Origin: Diprion similis
Lineage: Eukaryota; Arthropoda; Insecta; Hymenoptera; Diprionidae
Reading direction: 5' to 3'
DNA: 64,000 nucleotides
Assembly (NCBI RefSeq): GCF_021155765.1
Contig: NC_060116.1
Location: forward strand, 16,928,584 to 16,992,583
The notes beneath the pieces are model-generated. The model was not told where the DNA came from and searched no databases. It saw only the letters and a program-made list of their open reading frames with translations. Shown piece by piece: positions 1-13,823 of the stretch. Numbering within the stretch: position 1 is the stretch's first letter; each line of letters starts with the position of its first letter. The position numbers were made by a program, and so were the translations under genes.

Positions 1-2650
1 TTGAAGTAGCGGAGCTATAAATATACTCGAGCGAGATCTCCTATAGCAAACACGATTCCGCCTCAAGCTTCTCTAATTACGAGGACTATTAATACCCGTA
101 CATTTCCAACTTATCACCGCGGCAGGAGGTCTGTTTCTCGGAATATAACGATTGCCTTGAATCACGATAACCAGAATATCTGCTGGGTAAAATAGCCGAG
201 TATAAGACTCAATCCGCGTATTTTTATTATCCATCATTCCTCCCAAATGAGAACGACATCGACGCCAATAGCAATTAGCCACCGCGACTCCCCCTTCGGT
301 AATATCAACGCGAATCGAGTTCAAAAGGGCTCGAGGGCTCGACAGCCGCATAACGAACGACTCCTTCGGTAGTAGGGCCAAGTAAAATGGCAGTAAAGGG
401 TTTAAATCGCGCGTGAAATGAAGCCGGTGCCGTGTCGATGGTGTCGAAGCTCCCAGCATGACTTGGCGCACAAAGTAAAACGCCGAGGGGGGCGGCCACC
501 AGCTAACAATAAGATGGAACCAAGTGCATGGCGGTGCAGCGGCGCTCCATCGCTGTGCGAGGACTCTGAGGACGGCCATTGTACGTCTATCGTATTTACC
601 TCGTGATTCTGTGGATTTAATTACATCAACTGAAACGCGCCGCTACAGCAATGCCCCGGAGATACGAAAGGTAAAACGGGTCCCAGGCCCCGGTCCGTAG
701 TCCGGGCGCCGCGTCGTCGGCTTGGTGGGGGACAAGAAGGGCAAGAAGAGGCTGGTCACCAGGACTCGTCTTCGCTTTCTTGCTGCGCTTATACGCTCCT
801 CGGAAATCAAAACAATCTCGGCTTCGCAATCACGCGCGTTCGAGTGGAAATCGACGTTTTTTGACGTGGGAATATACGCTACGAGCGATTAATGGTTCGA
901 AAGATGCATTCGAAAAACGCAGATACCTTGTTGTATTTTATCAGTTATTAATCCTACGAGCTTCTAGCTCTGGTTTTTGGAGACAATAAATTTTTGGGCC
1001 CGAAATATCACAGAAACAAAAAACATGTGTTGCGTAAAATTTCAAGTACATTGTATAATTTTATTCAGTGAAATCTTTTGCAATCCGAGAGCAATTATTT
1101 GATTGAAACTAGTTTTTTGCAGCGAACCGTTGTGTCCTGTCGAAAAAATTTTATACCAAATAAAAAGTTGAACAGTTTTTTTGGGTGTCACGTGTAGGTA
1201 CGTAAGGAAAGTAAGTAGGTATACGGGCATAATCGTTGACTAAAAACCCCAAATAATGTAGGACGTATGATAAAATGCTCTCTCACGAAATTCAACAATT
1301 TTCGATGAAATACGAGGACGTTAACGACGCCAGTTACGATATTCGTTTCAAATTTACAACTCTCTCGAACCACGCTCGTTAAAATCCGTATGGGTTTATA
1401 TACGTATGTATACATAATACAATATGAGGTAGAAAAGAATGGTGTTGTGCGGCAAACGGTCGCGTTCAAAAGTATAATAACCCCGTACTATACATATATC
1501 GCAGAAAACAATTATTAATTGCTTTCGAGGACGCCTGACATTAACGCTTTTTATTATACCTCAGACCTGTACTCCGTTAAGTTTCTTCAATTAACGAGTA
1601 CCTGTCGCCGCTCTGAACCCGCGGCCGGCAGGACCAAAAGAACCCGTACAAAGTATAACATTAAGACGAAAATTACTCCTTTCCTCGTTTCCGGTTCATC
1701 CTGTTATCAGGCTCGGATCAAACTTGACCCAAATGTCATTGAATGGTGCTTTCTAAGAGCAAGTGCCTCGCTGTTTCAAAAACAATTCAAGTGCACGTCT
1801 ACTTAGCCTCTGAAGATGCTTATCGCTTCCGGAAAAGGGATCGTGACCGAACGAGCTCGCACGCGTGTAACTAACGGCCACTCAAAATACCCAGAGACTT
1901 GAGTTGAGCCATGTTTTCCATTCGGCAAACATCGACTATACGTATATATCCTGACTAAAATTTAATACAATCCGTACAGACCTGTACTCCTGTAACGCGG
2001 TACCAGGCGTACTTTTCGATCACTACGTATACCGGTGAACGCAAAAACGCCTTCGGGCAGCGCATGACTCATCCTGTGGTCTCTTCTGCTCCCCCCGATC
2101 CGCCGAGGCCTCGAGAGAATCGACCAGGACCGTGCAAAGGAAGCATTACTCCAGGGTGTTACGAAGTTCTAGGAAAAAGGAGTTAAAACTCAATCCCCGG
2201 CAGTGTGTCAAGACGAAGCTCTAGCGCCACTCGAGACAAGAGGCTACCGTCCGTTTCCCAAACTTATTCTCACCTTGAAAAGTACGACTGGTGTAACCGA
2301 CGGTACACCCTGTACATCGCAGTCGACGTCTTCGCTCGTCACTAACGTGTCTAGGATTACCTGCTTACTGCACTAGATGTCGAGGGGACAACGAGGCGAA
2401 GGCATTGCCGTGAGTAGAACACTTATGAAGCGGATCGCGTCCGTTGCTTCGCCTCTGTGCAAAGTAGGATTGGTACCTACTGCAGTTCGCATTATACTAC
2501 ACATTAAAGCGTCGAGACTAGACAGACAGCATCAACTGCCTTCCGAGTTCGACTTGAGGATGGCCGAGGCATCCAGACCTTAACTCGAGTCGAGGCAATC
2601 CTGCAGGTCTCCGAGAAGGAGATAAAGAGACTCGTGAAAGAATTACTTAC
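1..2650. other. No recognisable gene
   Basis: Mixed composition with CG-rich parts (420-760 and 2,040-2,300). Several frames are open by chance, the longest 168 codons on the minus strand at 579-73, but none resembles a known protein or shows coding-like splice structure. This may be an intron of the minus-strand gene that begins at 2802. Confidence 0.5.
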
Positions 2651-2802
2651 CATTGTTGTAGACCTCGGCGTTGACCAACGTGTCCTCGTCGTCTGTGTCC
2701 GGACCGATGGAGACGGGTGTGTAGACGATGGAGTCTCTCATCCTCATTATCTTTCAGCACGGCACGAGTCACAATTACCCCAAAACTGGATAAATGTACG
2801 CG
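2651..2802 (-). CDS. Probable first coding exon of an unidentified minus-strand gene continuing beyond the left edge
   Basis: On the minus strand a strong acceptor (TTTACTCATTTCTGTTTCAG) precedes a 152-nt exon closed by a consensus GTAAGT donor at 2650. The ATG at 2747 has an in-frame TGA two codons upstream and opens MRMRDSIVYTPVSIGPDTDD, continuing EDTLVNAEVYNN and leaving 1 nt for the next exon. Codon third positions are strongly G/C, as expected of coding sequence, and the peptide is acidic and non-repetitive. The other two frames give Arg/His-rich shadows. I found no downstream exon in 1-2650, so the rest is likely outside the window. I do not recognise the family. Confidence 0.5.
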
Positions 2803-5129
2803 CTGAAACAGAAATGAGTAAAAACCGATGAGCATCGTACTCACTGAAAAGAGCGGGGAATCGTAAGAAGAAAAGATTTATCGCCCTTGCGGAATTCGAA
2901 CGAATCACGAGTCTCGATTTTTACAGCCTTTATAGATCGTCCTCTAGGGTGAGCTTAATCTTGATTTAACGATCTACAGATGAGCTCTTGATTGATCGAT
3001 CGCTTCGACGAGCAAGTGCTAAAAACTATTTGGTCAATGCTGCTTGGAAACTGACTCTGGAAAGACAACGGCGGTCAACTTCAATGCCAATTTGTTTTTT
3101 GTAGAAAATTCCAGGTACGCGAAGAGATGTACGAATTTACTTTACGACCGCGAACCCACGGCGATATTCCGAAATTAATATCCCTCGTAGATTGCGTGTG
3201 TGCACCGATACATGTTTGCCTTACTAATTGCGAAATCGTGAAACGTCCATTAACCCAGAAAATTGTTTTAGCAGAACCAGCTCACTCGTATATTGGTAAA
3301 AGCGATCGTTACTCTCGTTCGATGATCATAATTAACGAGTTCGTCGTTAGCAATTTCAATTACGTCGTTTTGACGTCCGGAGTAACGGACGCAAACTGTT
3401 CTTACTTTTCATTTCTACAACCCGGCCAACTCTGCTCGATAAACAATGTCCAGCTTCGCGTTCCGTCACCCCGAAGAGAAGGTCCGATCACTCGGCTCGA
3501 GCGAAGATACAAATAAAGTGAAAACAACCGTTGAACCGCTAGCCGCACCAGCCACTAGCTACTCCACTAGCCGGTCGGGTGACTCAGAGAGCCAAATATA
3601 GCAATCACATTGCTTTCAGGAGCTGTTTTTGCCCGTATTCCTCCCCTTCCTTCTTTCGCCCCTGATCGTTCGCCGTGTCCTCGAGGTCCAGCGGGTCCTT
3701 TGGACCCGGTAACAACGTCCCTGTACCCGTCGAACGCGCCTGCAGCCTTCCTTCGCACCAGTCGAAGACCAGCCAAACTGGGCCATTCACCGGTGGTACA
3801 CGAGACTCCAGATCTCGAGCTGTCTCACAGAGGAAAAAAAGACCAACTCCGTACAGCGGTCTTTAAAATAATCAGGTGGAATCACTGTCTCGGAAACAGT
3901 AAGTACCGTTGTCCAGTGCCAAGAGAACGCAGTATGCACCAAGGGTCAGTCCATCTCTCGTCCCCATCAACTTGATGATTGATAAGCAGCTGCAACCGGC
4001 TTCGAAAACTCGAAGAAACGCCAAGTTTTGCAGTCCGCGTCGTCACGTCCCTCGATATAATTCTTCCCCTTCCTCGCAGGTTTACCACGGAGCATGGTTC
4101 TATTCTTCTTATCTTGACCCTGACCCGAGTGCATAGTGCAAACGGTTGACGACGTGCTTGGTATTAAGAATCGAGGAATCGAGGCATGTCGAGTGTCCGC
4201 GGTACAGTTCCGTTCGTGGTACTCCGAGCGAAGCTGAAAGGTCCGCGACTAGGCGTCATAAAAGTGAGTTGGTAAAGCCTGGGGTTCCGTTAACCAGGTG
4301 GTGAAAGCTCGATCCGTGGAGAAGGTGCCGGGTCCTCTAGTCCATGGAACACGGCGCGCGCCGACTGTAGTGTGGGAAGAACCGACGTGGCCACACCGAG
4401 AGCGATGAGTCCATTGTCCCCGACGACGGTGCTCAGAAATAGCCGGTCCCGTCCGCGAAGCGGAAGTCTGGCAGTTCCAGAAGAACGCCTCACTCACCAC
4501 CGGGGAAACCCTTATACTTATTGGGTAGTCCTTACGAACGTATTGCAGTGATTCGAAAGTATCTCTTTACTTTTCTCTGCTTCATCCACGTCTCAGTCCG
4601 AAAGGAATTTCCGGGTGTCAAGAACATAGTCGTAAAAATTTGTCGAAAGATTTCAATCCCATATGACGGGACGGCAGGCCCGCCATGTTCAGTGGCAATT
4701 GGCGATGGACCCCTGCCGAGTGAGACTGGGTCTTAATTCGTCTGAACTGTCACGGTGGGACAGTGGAGCGCTCATAACTCTGCACCCTGGTCTAGTCTAA
4801 ACACATTCAACATTAGCTCAAGTTTCTACTGATGTGAGATGCATGGGAACGTGACGGTCTCGACAGAGACGTACGTACGTAAGCGGCGACGGTTAGTTCA
4901 ATTAAAGCCTCTGGCTCCGGGTTCTCAAGCGTCAAGATCGCGGCCGTCCGGTGGATTAGATCGGATCCTGATAACCGTGCAGTTATGCATTGTTGTCGAC
5001 AGTTAATGCCGGCGTATTTAACGGCGGAATGAATTAATGAATAAGAGAGTTGCAGCAGCTACAACCGTCAGGCACTGCAGGAAGCTGCGAGAAATCAGAG
5101 ACGGCCATAAAGTCCATATGATTCACGCG

Positions 5130-5156
5130 ACGAACGAACGAACGAACGAACGAACG
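5130..5156. repeat. (CGAA)n tetranucleotide microsatellite
   Basis: About six tandem copies of CGAA/AACG. Confidence 0.85.
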
Positions 5157-7394
5157 CTTCCGGCCCCGCTACTGGACGAGGAGGAAATGACGCCGGCCCG
5201 ATGCCGTTACCGCCAAGGTATAATGTAACTGGTTTTTCGTTCCCGCCTTGTTTGTTTATTATTGGCATATTCGACGCCCCGACATGCGACACCGTAACCA
5301 TGTCGGCGAGAACTTTGCTCCGAGTTTGAAAACCGAGAGAGTTGAAGAAATCAGAGGAACAGGATGCAGGCAATGATACAGACAGTCATTTCCAATGGAT
5401 TGAAAAGTGAACATGGTAAACCGCTCGACGCGTAATCGGTTCGAAAATTATTGCTAGACGGATAATAGGCGGTCAAGTCGAAGCGGATATTATACATATT
5501 CTCTGATATCGCGTGCAAGATTTAATATCCACTGCACCTGTGCAAGACACGGCATGTCTAGCCCTTGAGCCAAGGGCGTTAGTTACAGTTTCTCTGGAGA
5601 ACTGGATTGCTTCGGGGAAATGAACAATGGAAATTAGATGCAGATTCAAGGCAAAAGGATCGATGGATATCGATCGTCGATTATAGGTATAATATCTTGG
5701 GTTCTAATTGATTGGAAGCCACACATCGACACGCCGTTATCCAAATAATCCTGGTACATCTCTTTTGAAGTGGTGCGTGCAGGTACTCCTTCATAGGACC
5801 ATTTGATTTTCGAATGCAGCTTACGATCCCCACGTGGTAAGCGTTTCAAGGGAGTTTGATTAAAGGGTCGAGCAGTAAACGCCACAAGGAAACACTGTTC
5901 AATCAAAATGGAAGGAAAGTTACGGCGCGCCGCTTTGTGCTTTAAGCTGTATTGCGCGAGAGTTCACGGGGGGTAATGTCTACGGTCATAGCACCCTTGG
6001 CGATCATCCAGCAAGCCGGCGTCCCGTTTTTCCGTCTTCCTCTTTCCCAGTTTCATACCAAAGTTATATTTCCATACCTCTCCCTCTTTCGCGAAGGCCA
6101 ACGTCGCTGCAGCCGCCTTAAGACGCGGAGTCTCTTCGACTCCGATTTCATCTCGCATTATCCAAAAAGCCGCGGCTTCCTGAAGGACCAGTTATTACGT
6201 ACCGCGAAATACGTCGTTAAAGATACTCGCAATCCTTGGATTCTCCGTTTACTTAATGGCGAGTATTAACGTGTGGGTTTGAAAATTGCAGCTCGTATTC
6301 GTTCAAGCTTTAACGATTGACAGGAAATCATACACTTCGTCCTTGAATTTAGCGCTAAAGTTTCAGAGTCTTGTTTACAGTTAGCACGGAGGAATTACGA
6401 GAGGTGGCTCTGTAGTTTGATATGATACAAAAAGTTATTTACGAGCTCTTTCAAATGCGCGCGATAACGCAGCAGCTGCAATCATCACTGCAGACCGAAC
6501 CGAAATCCGGAAGGCTTTCAAAGTTGTTTGTCCACCGCGAAATCACTTATTGGAATACATAAAACGAGTTTGGTAAGAGCGGGAGCGGTTTTACACCTTC
6601 GCTCGTATGACACCCGGTATAACAAATCATCACTCGAAAGTCCCGCTACACTCCCATGAATATCGAGCTGCATACTTCGCAGGCGCTGCAGAACTTCTGT
6701 GCCACACATCGAACCCGCAGGGGTCCCTTTTCGTTGTTTTATTAGATTTAGAAAAGAGAACAGATTGAATTCAACGATGATTTCGTTCCACGTTTTTCAC
6801 CAGAAAAGAAAAGAAAACAAAAAAACGAGACACACTTTCACCGATGATGGCACGATCCACTATATTCAGCCACGCAGATATAAAGCAGCGCAGCACTAAA
6901 AACGAGTCTGAATAAACCGATAAATCACAAAGTGCGACCTGTAGAATTTATTTTCAAGTGCCAGTAGTGTGTAAAGAAAGCGAAGAGAACGGTGCACGGA
7001 GGCAGGCGATCCGGCGACATTAATCTTTCCAAGAAATCGAACCTCGAGAGTCTTGATAGTCTCGACGACGGAACCTCGCGGGGTTATCGGGATGTGTAAA
7101 AGGGACCGAGTAATTCTCTATTCTGGTTTAATCGTCGTCTAGACGAACGAGACATTAACTGCAGTCCGATCCGTGAGCGCGGAACGAGACTGGTTGTGCC
7201 CACAATCGGGTGAAATCAAATCCTCGAGCTGCATGCATGAAAGCGTTGCAGAGCCTGAACTAGGCCCCAACTATTTCTCCGCACCCACGTGTCTCCGAAT
7301 GCATTGATAAGTTTGTACAAGCGTGAGGGTGGCCCGGGCTAAATTTAGCGATACCACTATATCCGCGTCTCTCTCGCACTTTTTTCCCCTCCAG

Positions 7395-7396
7395 CT

Positions 7397-7429
<33 letters not shown>

Positions 7430-7430
7430 T
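7395..7430. repeat. (CT)n microsatellite
   Basis: CT dinucleotide run with one interruption, in a CG-rich part of the gene-poor region. Confidence 0.85.
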
Positions 7431-9225
7431 ACTTCCCCGACGCAGTTGTCACCGTGTTCGAAAAAGGTTTGGCGCCGTCGTACGAGAGCCGCCTCCCATC
7501 CCGTGAAGATTATACCGAACGAAGGTGCGTTGCCCCGTGTGGAACACGATCCGCCCCCAGGGAAATCGCGGGGAGATCCTCACCTGGCACGAGCGTCAAG
7601 GAACACGAAGAGGAGGAAATTTGGCCTGGCGAAATGACGCCGGTCATCAAGTTCGAGGAACTTGAGGCCGCAGTCTAGACGCTCGGTCTAATTGACGATC
7701 ATTCGCGAAAGAGGCGAAAGGCTGGCTATATTCGTTCCCAGTTCGACGGCGGTCGGCGTTCGGCCGAATAAGTTCGGGTAAAAATACACGGACTAGACGA
7801 AGAGACGGACCCTGGACTCACTCCGGGGTGCAGAAGGAATTTCGGTGCGCGCCGAAGCTTCCTGTCGCGACGCGACGCGACGCGCCACGGCTCGCGGTCA
7901 ATTCGGCCAAAGCTGCGACCGGAGGCTCGAGAGGAGTCTGCAGGATACCGACGACCTGGGCACGCTCTCGAGAGTCCAAAGCACGCGAGAGATTCCCGCA
8001 TCGGTGGTTGCCCGGCCTACTTATACTGTACACGACGATAATTACCCGAGAGAAAATCAGAGCCGATAGTATTATAGGTGTATGTATATATATGTATATA
8101 CACGAGTGTGTAGAGGTTGCGGGCTATTTTTGTGTACACGCGGCTGCATTCTTTAAATCTGAGACTTTTCTTTTTCGACCTTTTTTTTTTATCCCAAGAA
8201 CCTTTATATTCCCCTTTATATAACCCCGGCGATCCTACCATGGCGACCAATTATAGAACGTTAGTAAGAAACGGATTCCACGTGGAATTTACAACGATTT
8301 AAAGAATGGGATTAACGTCTCGTGAGTAAGGGGTTATTTTGCTATTGATGAAACATCGACTGCAGGGAGATATAAGTTGTAGTAACGATTCTCACTGCAG
8401 AGTACAGGTAATATTATTGCCGAATATTAACGTTCAATGGGAACATCGTAACTGCCTACATCTCGTTTCTGAGTCTCTAATAAGTACTCAGAAAATCGAG
8501 GGTCGAAGAAAGGATTTCGAAGGGACGTTGATGATGACAGGTTCCTTTTCTCATCTAACACATATAACAGTACAAGATATAATAATTTATAAATCGCTGT
8601 AGATATACAAAACCATACCGGATTCGGTGAAAAAATTGAAAAATGACTTGACGAACGAAGGGACGGAATCGCGAACGGAAGTGAATGATCCGTCGGACAA
8701 TCACCTCGAACTCGTCACCGCGTACCTAATGATGAAATTGAAACAATTAAAGTTAGCGCAAAGTAACGTGAGAGCAGTAAACGGACCCCCCATGAAAACA
8801 GGATACATTCGCCTGATGAATGTTTCACGCTGTGTATAAAGTATTCATCCAACAAACGCATCCTTTTTAAGTATTCATCAAAAGAGACAACAAAAAAAAA
8901 CTGTTTTTCAAATATTCGTTCGAATGTACAATATTCCATCCCCGCGAGCACCGCGTTCAGACCAGTTTCAATGAATAATACTTGCACAATACCGATACTT
9001 ATAAGTACTTTACGAATACCACTTAAAAAGTCGAAATTTATCAACCATTAGTCCACACTATTATGTATATAAGTGTATGAATGGAATGGGTGAGACTGCC
9101 GGGTGTTTACCATTCGGCATGTAAGCCGAGTCGCCCCCCCGCAGGTTTCGTGCGCCATGTTCCTCGGCGCCGCCCCGTAACGCGTTCCACTTCCTGGGGA
9201 AGAAGCCGAGTCATCTATAGCAGTA

Positions 9226-9251
9226 ACAGCAGCAGCAGCAGCAGCAGCAGC
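9226..9251. repeat. (CAG)n / (AGC)n trinucleotide repeat
   Basis: About eight AGC units, immediately followed by TTAGGCAGC and a GTAAGT donor-like site at 9260. A complementary (CTG)n tract lies about 450 bp downstream. Confidence 0.85.
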
Positions 9252-9699
9252 TTAGGCAGCGTAAGTTAGACCTTAAAGCAACGATTGACAGCTGCGGGCT
9301 GGTGGCGCGCGTCAAGGGGCCCACATAGAGCAGAGTAGGTACCTAGACCAAAAGTACACAAGATCCACCCCAGGAGAGAGTTGAACGAACTCGAGCCGCG
9401 GGGGTTTCCATTTGGGTAGCTGTCTCTCGACTCCACAAGATCGGGCGAAGGCCAAAAGGAGCTGCCTGCTGAATGCTAGGGGAAAGGAAACCGAAGATGG
9501 GGCGGCGGCGCTCTCAAGCGGCGGTATGCGGCTTGGGTGACGACTGGGTGCGGGTTCGGAGCTCGCGAGGAGTCCCCTATGCAGGAGTCGAAGAGGGCGA
9601 CTGTTGGGTGCTGCAGCGGTTCCAAAAATAGGCGGGTCGCTATGCCCGCGGCAGACAGATAAAGACTCGAGAAGGACGCCCGCGGGTTATACCCTCGCT

Positions 9700-9721
9700 T
9701 CTGCTGCTGCTGCTGCTGCTG
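9700..9721. repeat. (CTG)n trinucleotide repeat
   Basis: About seven CTG units, complementary to the AGC tract at 9226-9251. Confidence 0.85.
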
Positions 9722-11401
9722 AGACGCGACGAGGAGATGTAGAAGAGAGAGCCACGCTACTAGGTCCGGATGGATAGGAAGCTGGAGAAAGCTGGAGGAA
9801 GCTCTATTTCCGGTCTAAAGCCCCTCCGAGGCTTAGCGCGGCTTCTCTCGCGTAGGTATACACCGAACGTTGCGATATGCGGTCCGAAAAAATTTCCAAT
9901 TTTGATTGAATTTCGATCTAGATATGAAACATAGACGCGAGGGAAGCCCCGGATGCCTAGGATGAGCTCGTCGTTTTCACTCCGAGGAAAGCATCCGCGT
10001 TTTTACATGAAATTAAGTGGAGCTACAGACTTTTCGCAGAATATAATTATACGTGCTTCGAATAATTCTGACAGTCACAGACTAATGCAGTAGATTAATC
10101 AGAAACACGCGAGGTTTGACCTGTGAAAATTTTGTAACATCAGCTTCGGCTTGTAGTTGCAGTTTTTCGCACCCAAATTATCATCTTCCCCGTCGCGAAG
10201 GGGCTGGATTGTCGCTAATGATACGGTTATAATCACCTTCTCAAAAAGAGTAGGAAAAAAAGGAACGATGGAATAACGAAAGAAATTCACACGTGGCGCG
10301 AGAAGGGTGGAGGGGAGATAATATCTTCAGCGTGTGCCGCCGCACGCATATACGATGCAGATATTTTTCTTTCAACCCCATAATTCAACGCGTTAAGGAA
10401 ATCTACTCCCTATAGCTGGTCGACGACGAGACGCGTGCCCGCCACTCAGTAATTTTTTTCCTCATTCCCTCAGTCAACGGGTTAACGCGATTTACGAACC
10501 CACCCCCTAAGGTCAGCCCCCTAGGTCTAACGATAACTCGACTATAGCTCTGAGGGGTTTAAACTTAGCTCGCCTATCGCGAGACGTGCGTCGTTCGGGG
10601 TTTCGGGGTAGGTTTTAAGACCCTTGAAGGAACGCTTTGTTTCCACCGTAATGGCCGTTCTGTCACCACTTCCCTTTTAGTTTAGCCTCGGGGTTGAGGG
10701 TCGCGACCCTTCCTCATGTGGCAGTCAGGAAAAAATCACGTTATTAGACGGGCACTATAGAGTAACCATCCGTCCGATAGGCACCAAGTGGAGAAAATTA
10801 ATATTCAAAAACTTGCGAAAGTCACGACCGGTAAAAAATTCCCTAAAACATTATCGAATATCGTCTGAAATCCGTTATCCAATATCTCTTTGAATATCCG
10901 CTTCGTTTTAGATAATAAATATACTCGCTATAGACTGATTAACTCATACGATATAGGAATACAGGTATAATAATGATTATACTGATAATTCATATATCAT
11001 TATAGAAATTTTTCTACTACCACGAGAAATTCTTCGTCGGTGACGTTGCCGATGCAGGAAGTGAAAAGAAGTACAAAAGTGGCAGTTGAGAAGGAAGCGG
11101 TTCACCGAGAAGGATGGAGGTGGGTCGGAAAGGGGAAGGAGGAGGAGGGAGACGAAGAAGTACGAGTTCTTAAAACACTTCTTCAAGAATTGTATCTCTC
11201 TCTGTCCGCCCTTCCGTCGTACGGCGTTACGCGCGGCGTCTGTAATTTTAGAACCCGTATCCATGGCACATAGGTGCATTATACCAACAGGAGGAACAAG
11301 TATGTATGTACGCGGAGGAGAGTCGTCAACGCGGCGATAATATCCGCAGGGTGATTAGTGGGCCAAGTGCATCGGGACCCCGATTATACGAATACCGGGT
11401 A

Positions 11402-11426
11402 GGGGGGGGGGGGGGGGGGGGGGGGG
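11402..11426. repeat. Homopolymer run of 25 G
   Basis: Uninterrupted G25 on the plus strand. It could form G-quadruplex structures and is also a classic place for sequencing length error. Confidence 0.9.
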
Positions 11427-13000
11427 TCACCTCTGCGGATACACGAGATGAGATTAAGGATCGATGAAGGGAGGATATCGGAGCTCGGTACGCAGGTTTT
11501 GGTGCTTGCAGGCAAATTTACGCTGTCTTCCAACTTCCGTACAGCCGCAGAAGAGACCCGCCGGATATCCGTTTTCTATTCTCTTTACTTCCTGCATTAG
11601 CCCAGCGCGTAACGTTCTTCGGGCTAATTACGTCCTCCGCAGTTATCCTGCGGTGGGTCCGAATTGAGAAGAAGACATAAAACGCAAAGAGTCTCTGTAC
11701 TGGCAAGTACCAGGGTCGCAAGTAAAGCCCTTCCTGCACACTGGTTTATAATAATAATAATTCAAATTTCGATTTCGAGTATGTGATGCAGTGGTTGTTC
11801 CGAAACGACAAACAAACTATGTGCGTGTGCGTTGCATATAGCAGAAAATCTTATCGCAAATTTCATACCTAATGTATCTGAACGATTGTCTTCGAATCGC
11901 GTGCAGAGTGTTTAGACGGGGAAAGTTGGAATGAAAATAAAGAGAAGAAAAATTTGCTGAGCGAAAGCAAACGGAAAATAATCAGGACACTGCAGTCGTG
12001 ATAATATTCTCATTCAGCATTATGTACTTCTTTGACGCCTCGTCGTCCGAGGATTGATCACTGGACGCACTTATTGTAGCGCGTAACTTTCGAGTAGTAA
12101 GAGTCAGCATGATCAGCCGGGGCTGAGAACCCGTCGAGAGAAGTAGTCCGACCGGTAGATAGTTGTGAGGTGTAATGTTAAACGGCAAACTTTCCACAAT
12201 CTGTAAATCGCGATATTATAAGTAAAATTAGCGAGCGATCAGCAATCGGTCGACGTGTCCGCAAAATGAGATGGAAATTTGTCGCTGCGTTATAGCGATC
12301 GGAATTGACTGATAACTTCAAAATTATTTGGTACGCATAAAAGTTTTTAAACTACACCGAAAAAGTTAAAAATATTTTCTTGATAATTTTTTTTTTTTTT
12401 TTCATACAGCACTCATGCCGCACTTTGGATCTTATTTTGATCCCAGAAAGATGAGAGAAATAAAAATTATGGGGACTAAAAAGACGGTTTTGTCAGCCCG
12501 ACGAATTTAAGAGATTCACACGCGCGACACCTGCAGTTGAAAATAGAGGAGTCGAGTGGTTATAAAAAGTAAAAGTATGTATGTTATACGTGGGTATATG
12601 TATAATATGAGGAAGAAATACAAGAGGAATAAAACGAGAGTTTAGTGCACTCACCTAGAAATAGCCTCGAAACAGTCGTGTGTCTTCCTCTCTTGTCCCG
12701 CGTTCTTCGCACGTCCGTCCGTCAGTCCGTCGTTCGTTGTCTGCGCTCGTCTAATATCCTTCTTTCTTTATTATATTTATTTGTTGCTCTATTTCCCCGA
12801 CCGTCAATTTCGCATTAAACACTTCACGCATTGCACACTTCACACTAATTATCTAAAATTTTGTTAACCGAATGACGACTCGTCGAGCTGCACGCGAGTG
12901 CCCTTTTCTTGCCGTTCTACGAATGTACGGTATTAAGTATGTACGTACTATATAATAAAACACATAGAATATTAGGAACGATAGAAAGAGGATGTTGGCT

Positions 13001-13019
13001 AATAAATAAATAAATAAAT
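13001..13019. repeat. (AAAT)n microsatellite
   Basis: Short AAAT tetranucleotide run. Confidence 0.75.
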
Positions 13020-13796
13020 CAGTATATACCGACACTGACTAAGAAACAATGCATAGAGTACGTAGAATGATTACGAGCTTAAAGTTTAACGCGTCGTGTT
13101 AATACACATAAGAATAATTATAATGAATTAAGTTGAATAAATAAATAAAACTACATATATATATACGTATAAAATATGAGTATATATACGATCAAATTTG
13201 TAGGAAATTTTAATTTTATTTTATGGTGAAACAGTATATATCTGTCAGATTTGTCACGATTCGGTTTTTAAATTTGACAGTCGTTTGATCATCCGATCCG
13301 TAATTGTGTAAAATTCTCACGTAAAAAGAAGTTCGATTTAATGTTATTCGCGTCGACGAAAGAAAATTCGTTCGCTTTGTTCCGAATCGCGTAAAGTTTC
13401 TTCTCTCCTCATGCGAACAACTCGAGCCCGCGGTGTGAAGCGTAAGCGTGATCTTGGGTGTCAGCGATACGGACGGCGTCCCTTGATCTTCAAAACTCGG
13501 AGCTCCTCGCCGTCGCGACGCCGTAAGCTACGCATCCACCGGAGCACTGCGACGAACCCGACTGACTAACGTCGACTGCAAGCTTCGCCGGTACTCGTTT
13601 CTGCGCTTGCCCCCGAAAATCTCGTCACTCGATCCCAAAAACTCGGTCTGCAGAGGAACGCGGCACCGTCGTCGGGACGTCGGGACGCCCGGCGTCGCCT
13701 CTATAATACGTCGAGCGTAAATTTTCCCTTTTCGACATTATTCGACTGACGGAAGAGCCGCTTCACCGTCGTTAGAAACACGAATACACCTTCTTC

Positions 13797-13823
13797 TCAG
13801 CATCTCAGCATCTCAGCATCTCA
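13797..13823. repeat. Tandem octanucleotide CAGCATCT-type repeat
   Basis: Three consecutive copies of an 8-nt unit (TCAGCATC) at the end of a CG-rich block (13,380-13,860). Confidence 0.8.

Noticed and set aside
73-579. 168-codon open frame on the minus strand
   Set aside because: No recognisable domain, Trp/Pro/Arg-rich shadow-like composition, no splice structure, and in a CG-rich segment where stops are rare.
3567-3776. Minus-strand frame with a collagen-like GPAGPRG stretch
   Set aside because: Too short, only about two Gly-X-Y units, and an equally open frame exists on the other strand.
4290-4493. Minus-strand frame with a hydrophobic, protein-like middle (VVGDNGLIALGVAT)
   Set aside because: G/C-rich third positions are suggestive, but no convincing acceptor or start and no family match; two frames are open over the same DNA.
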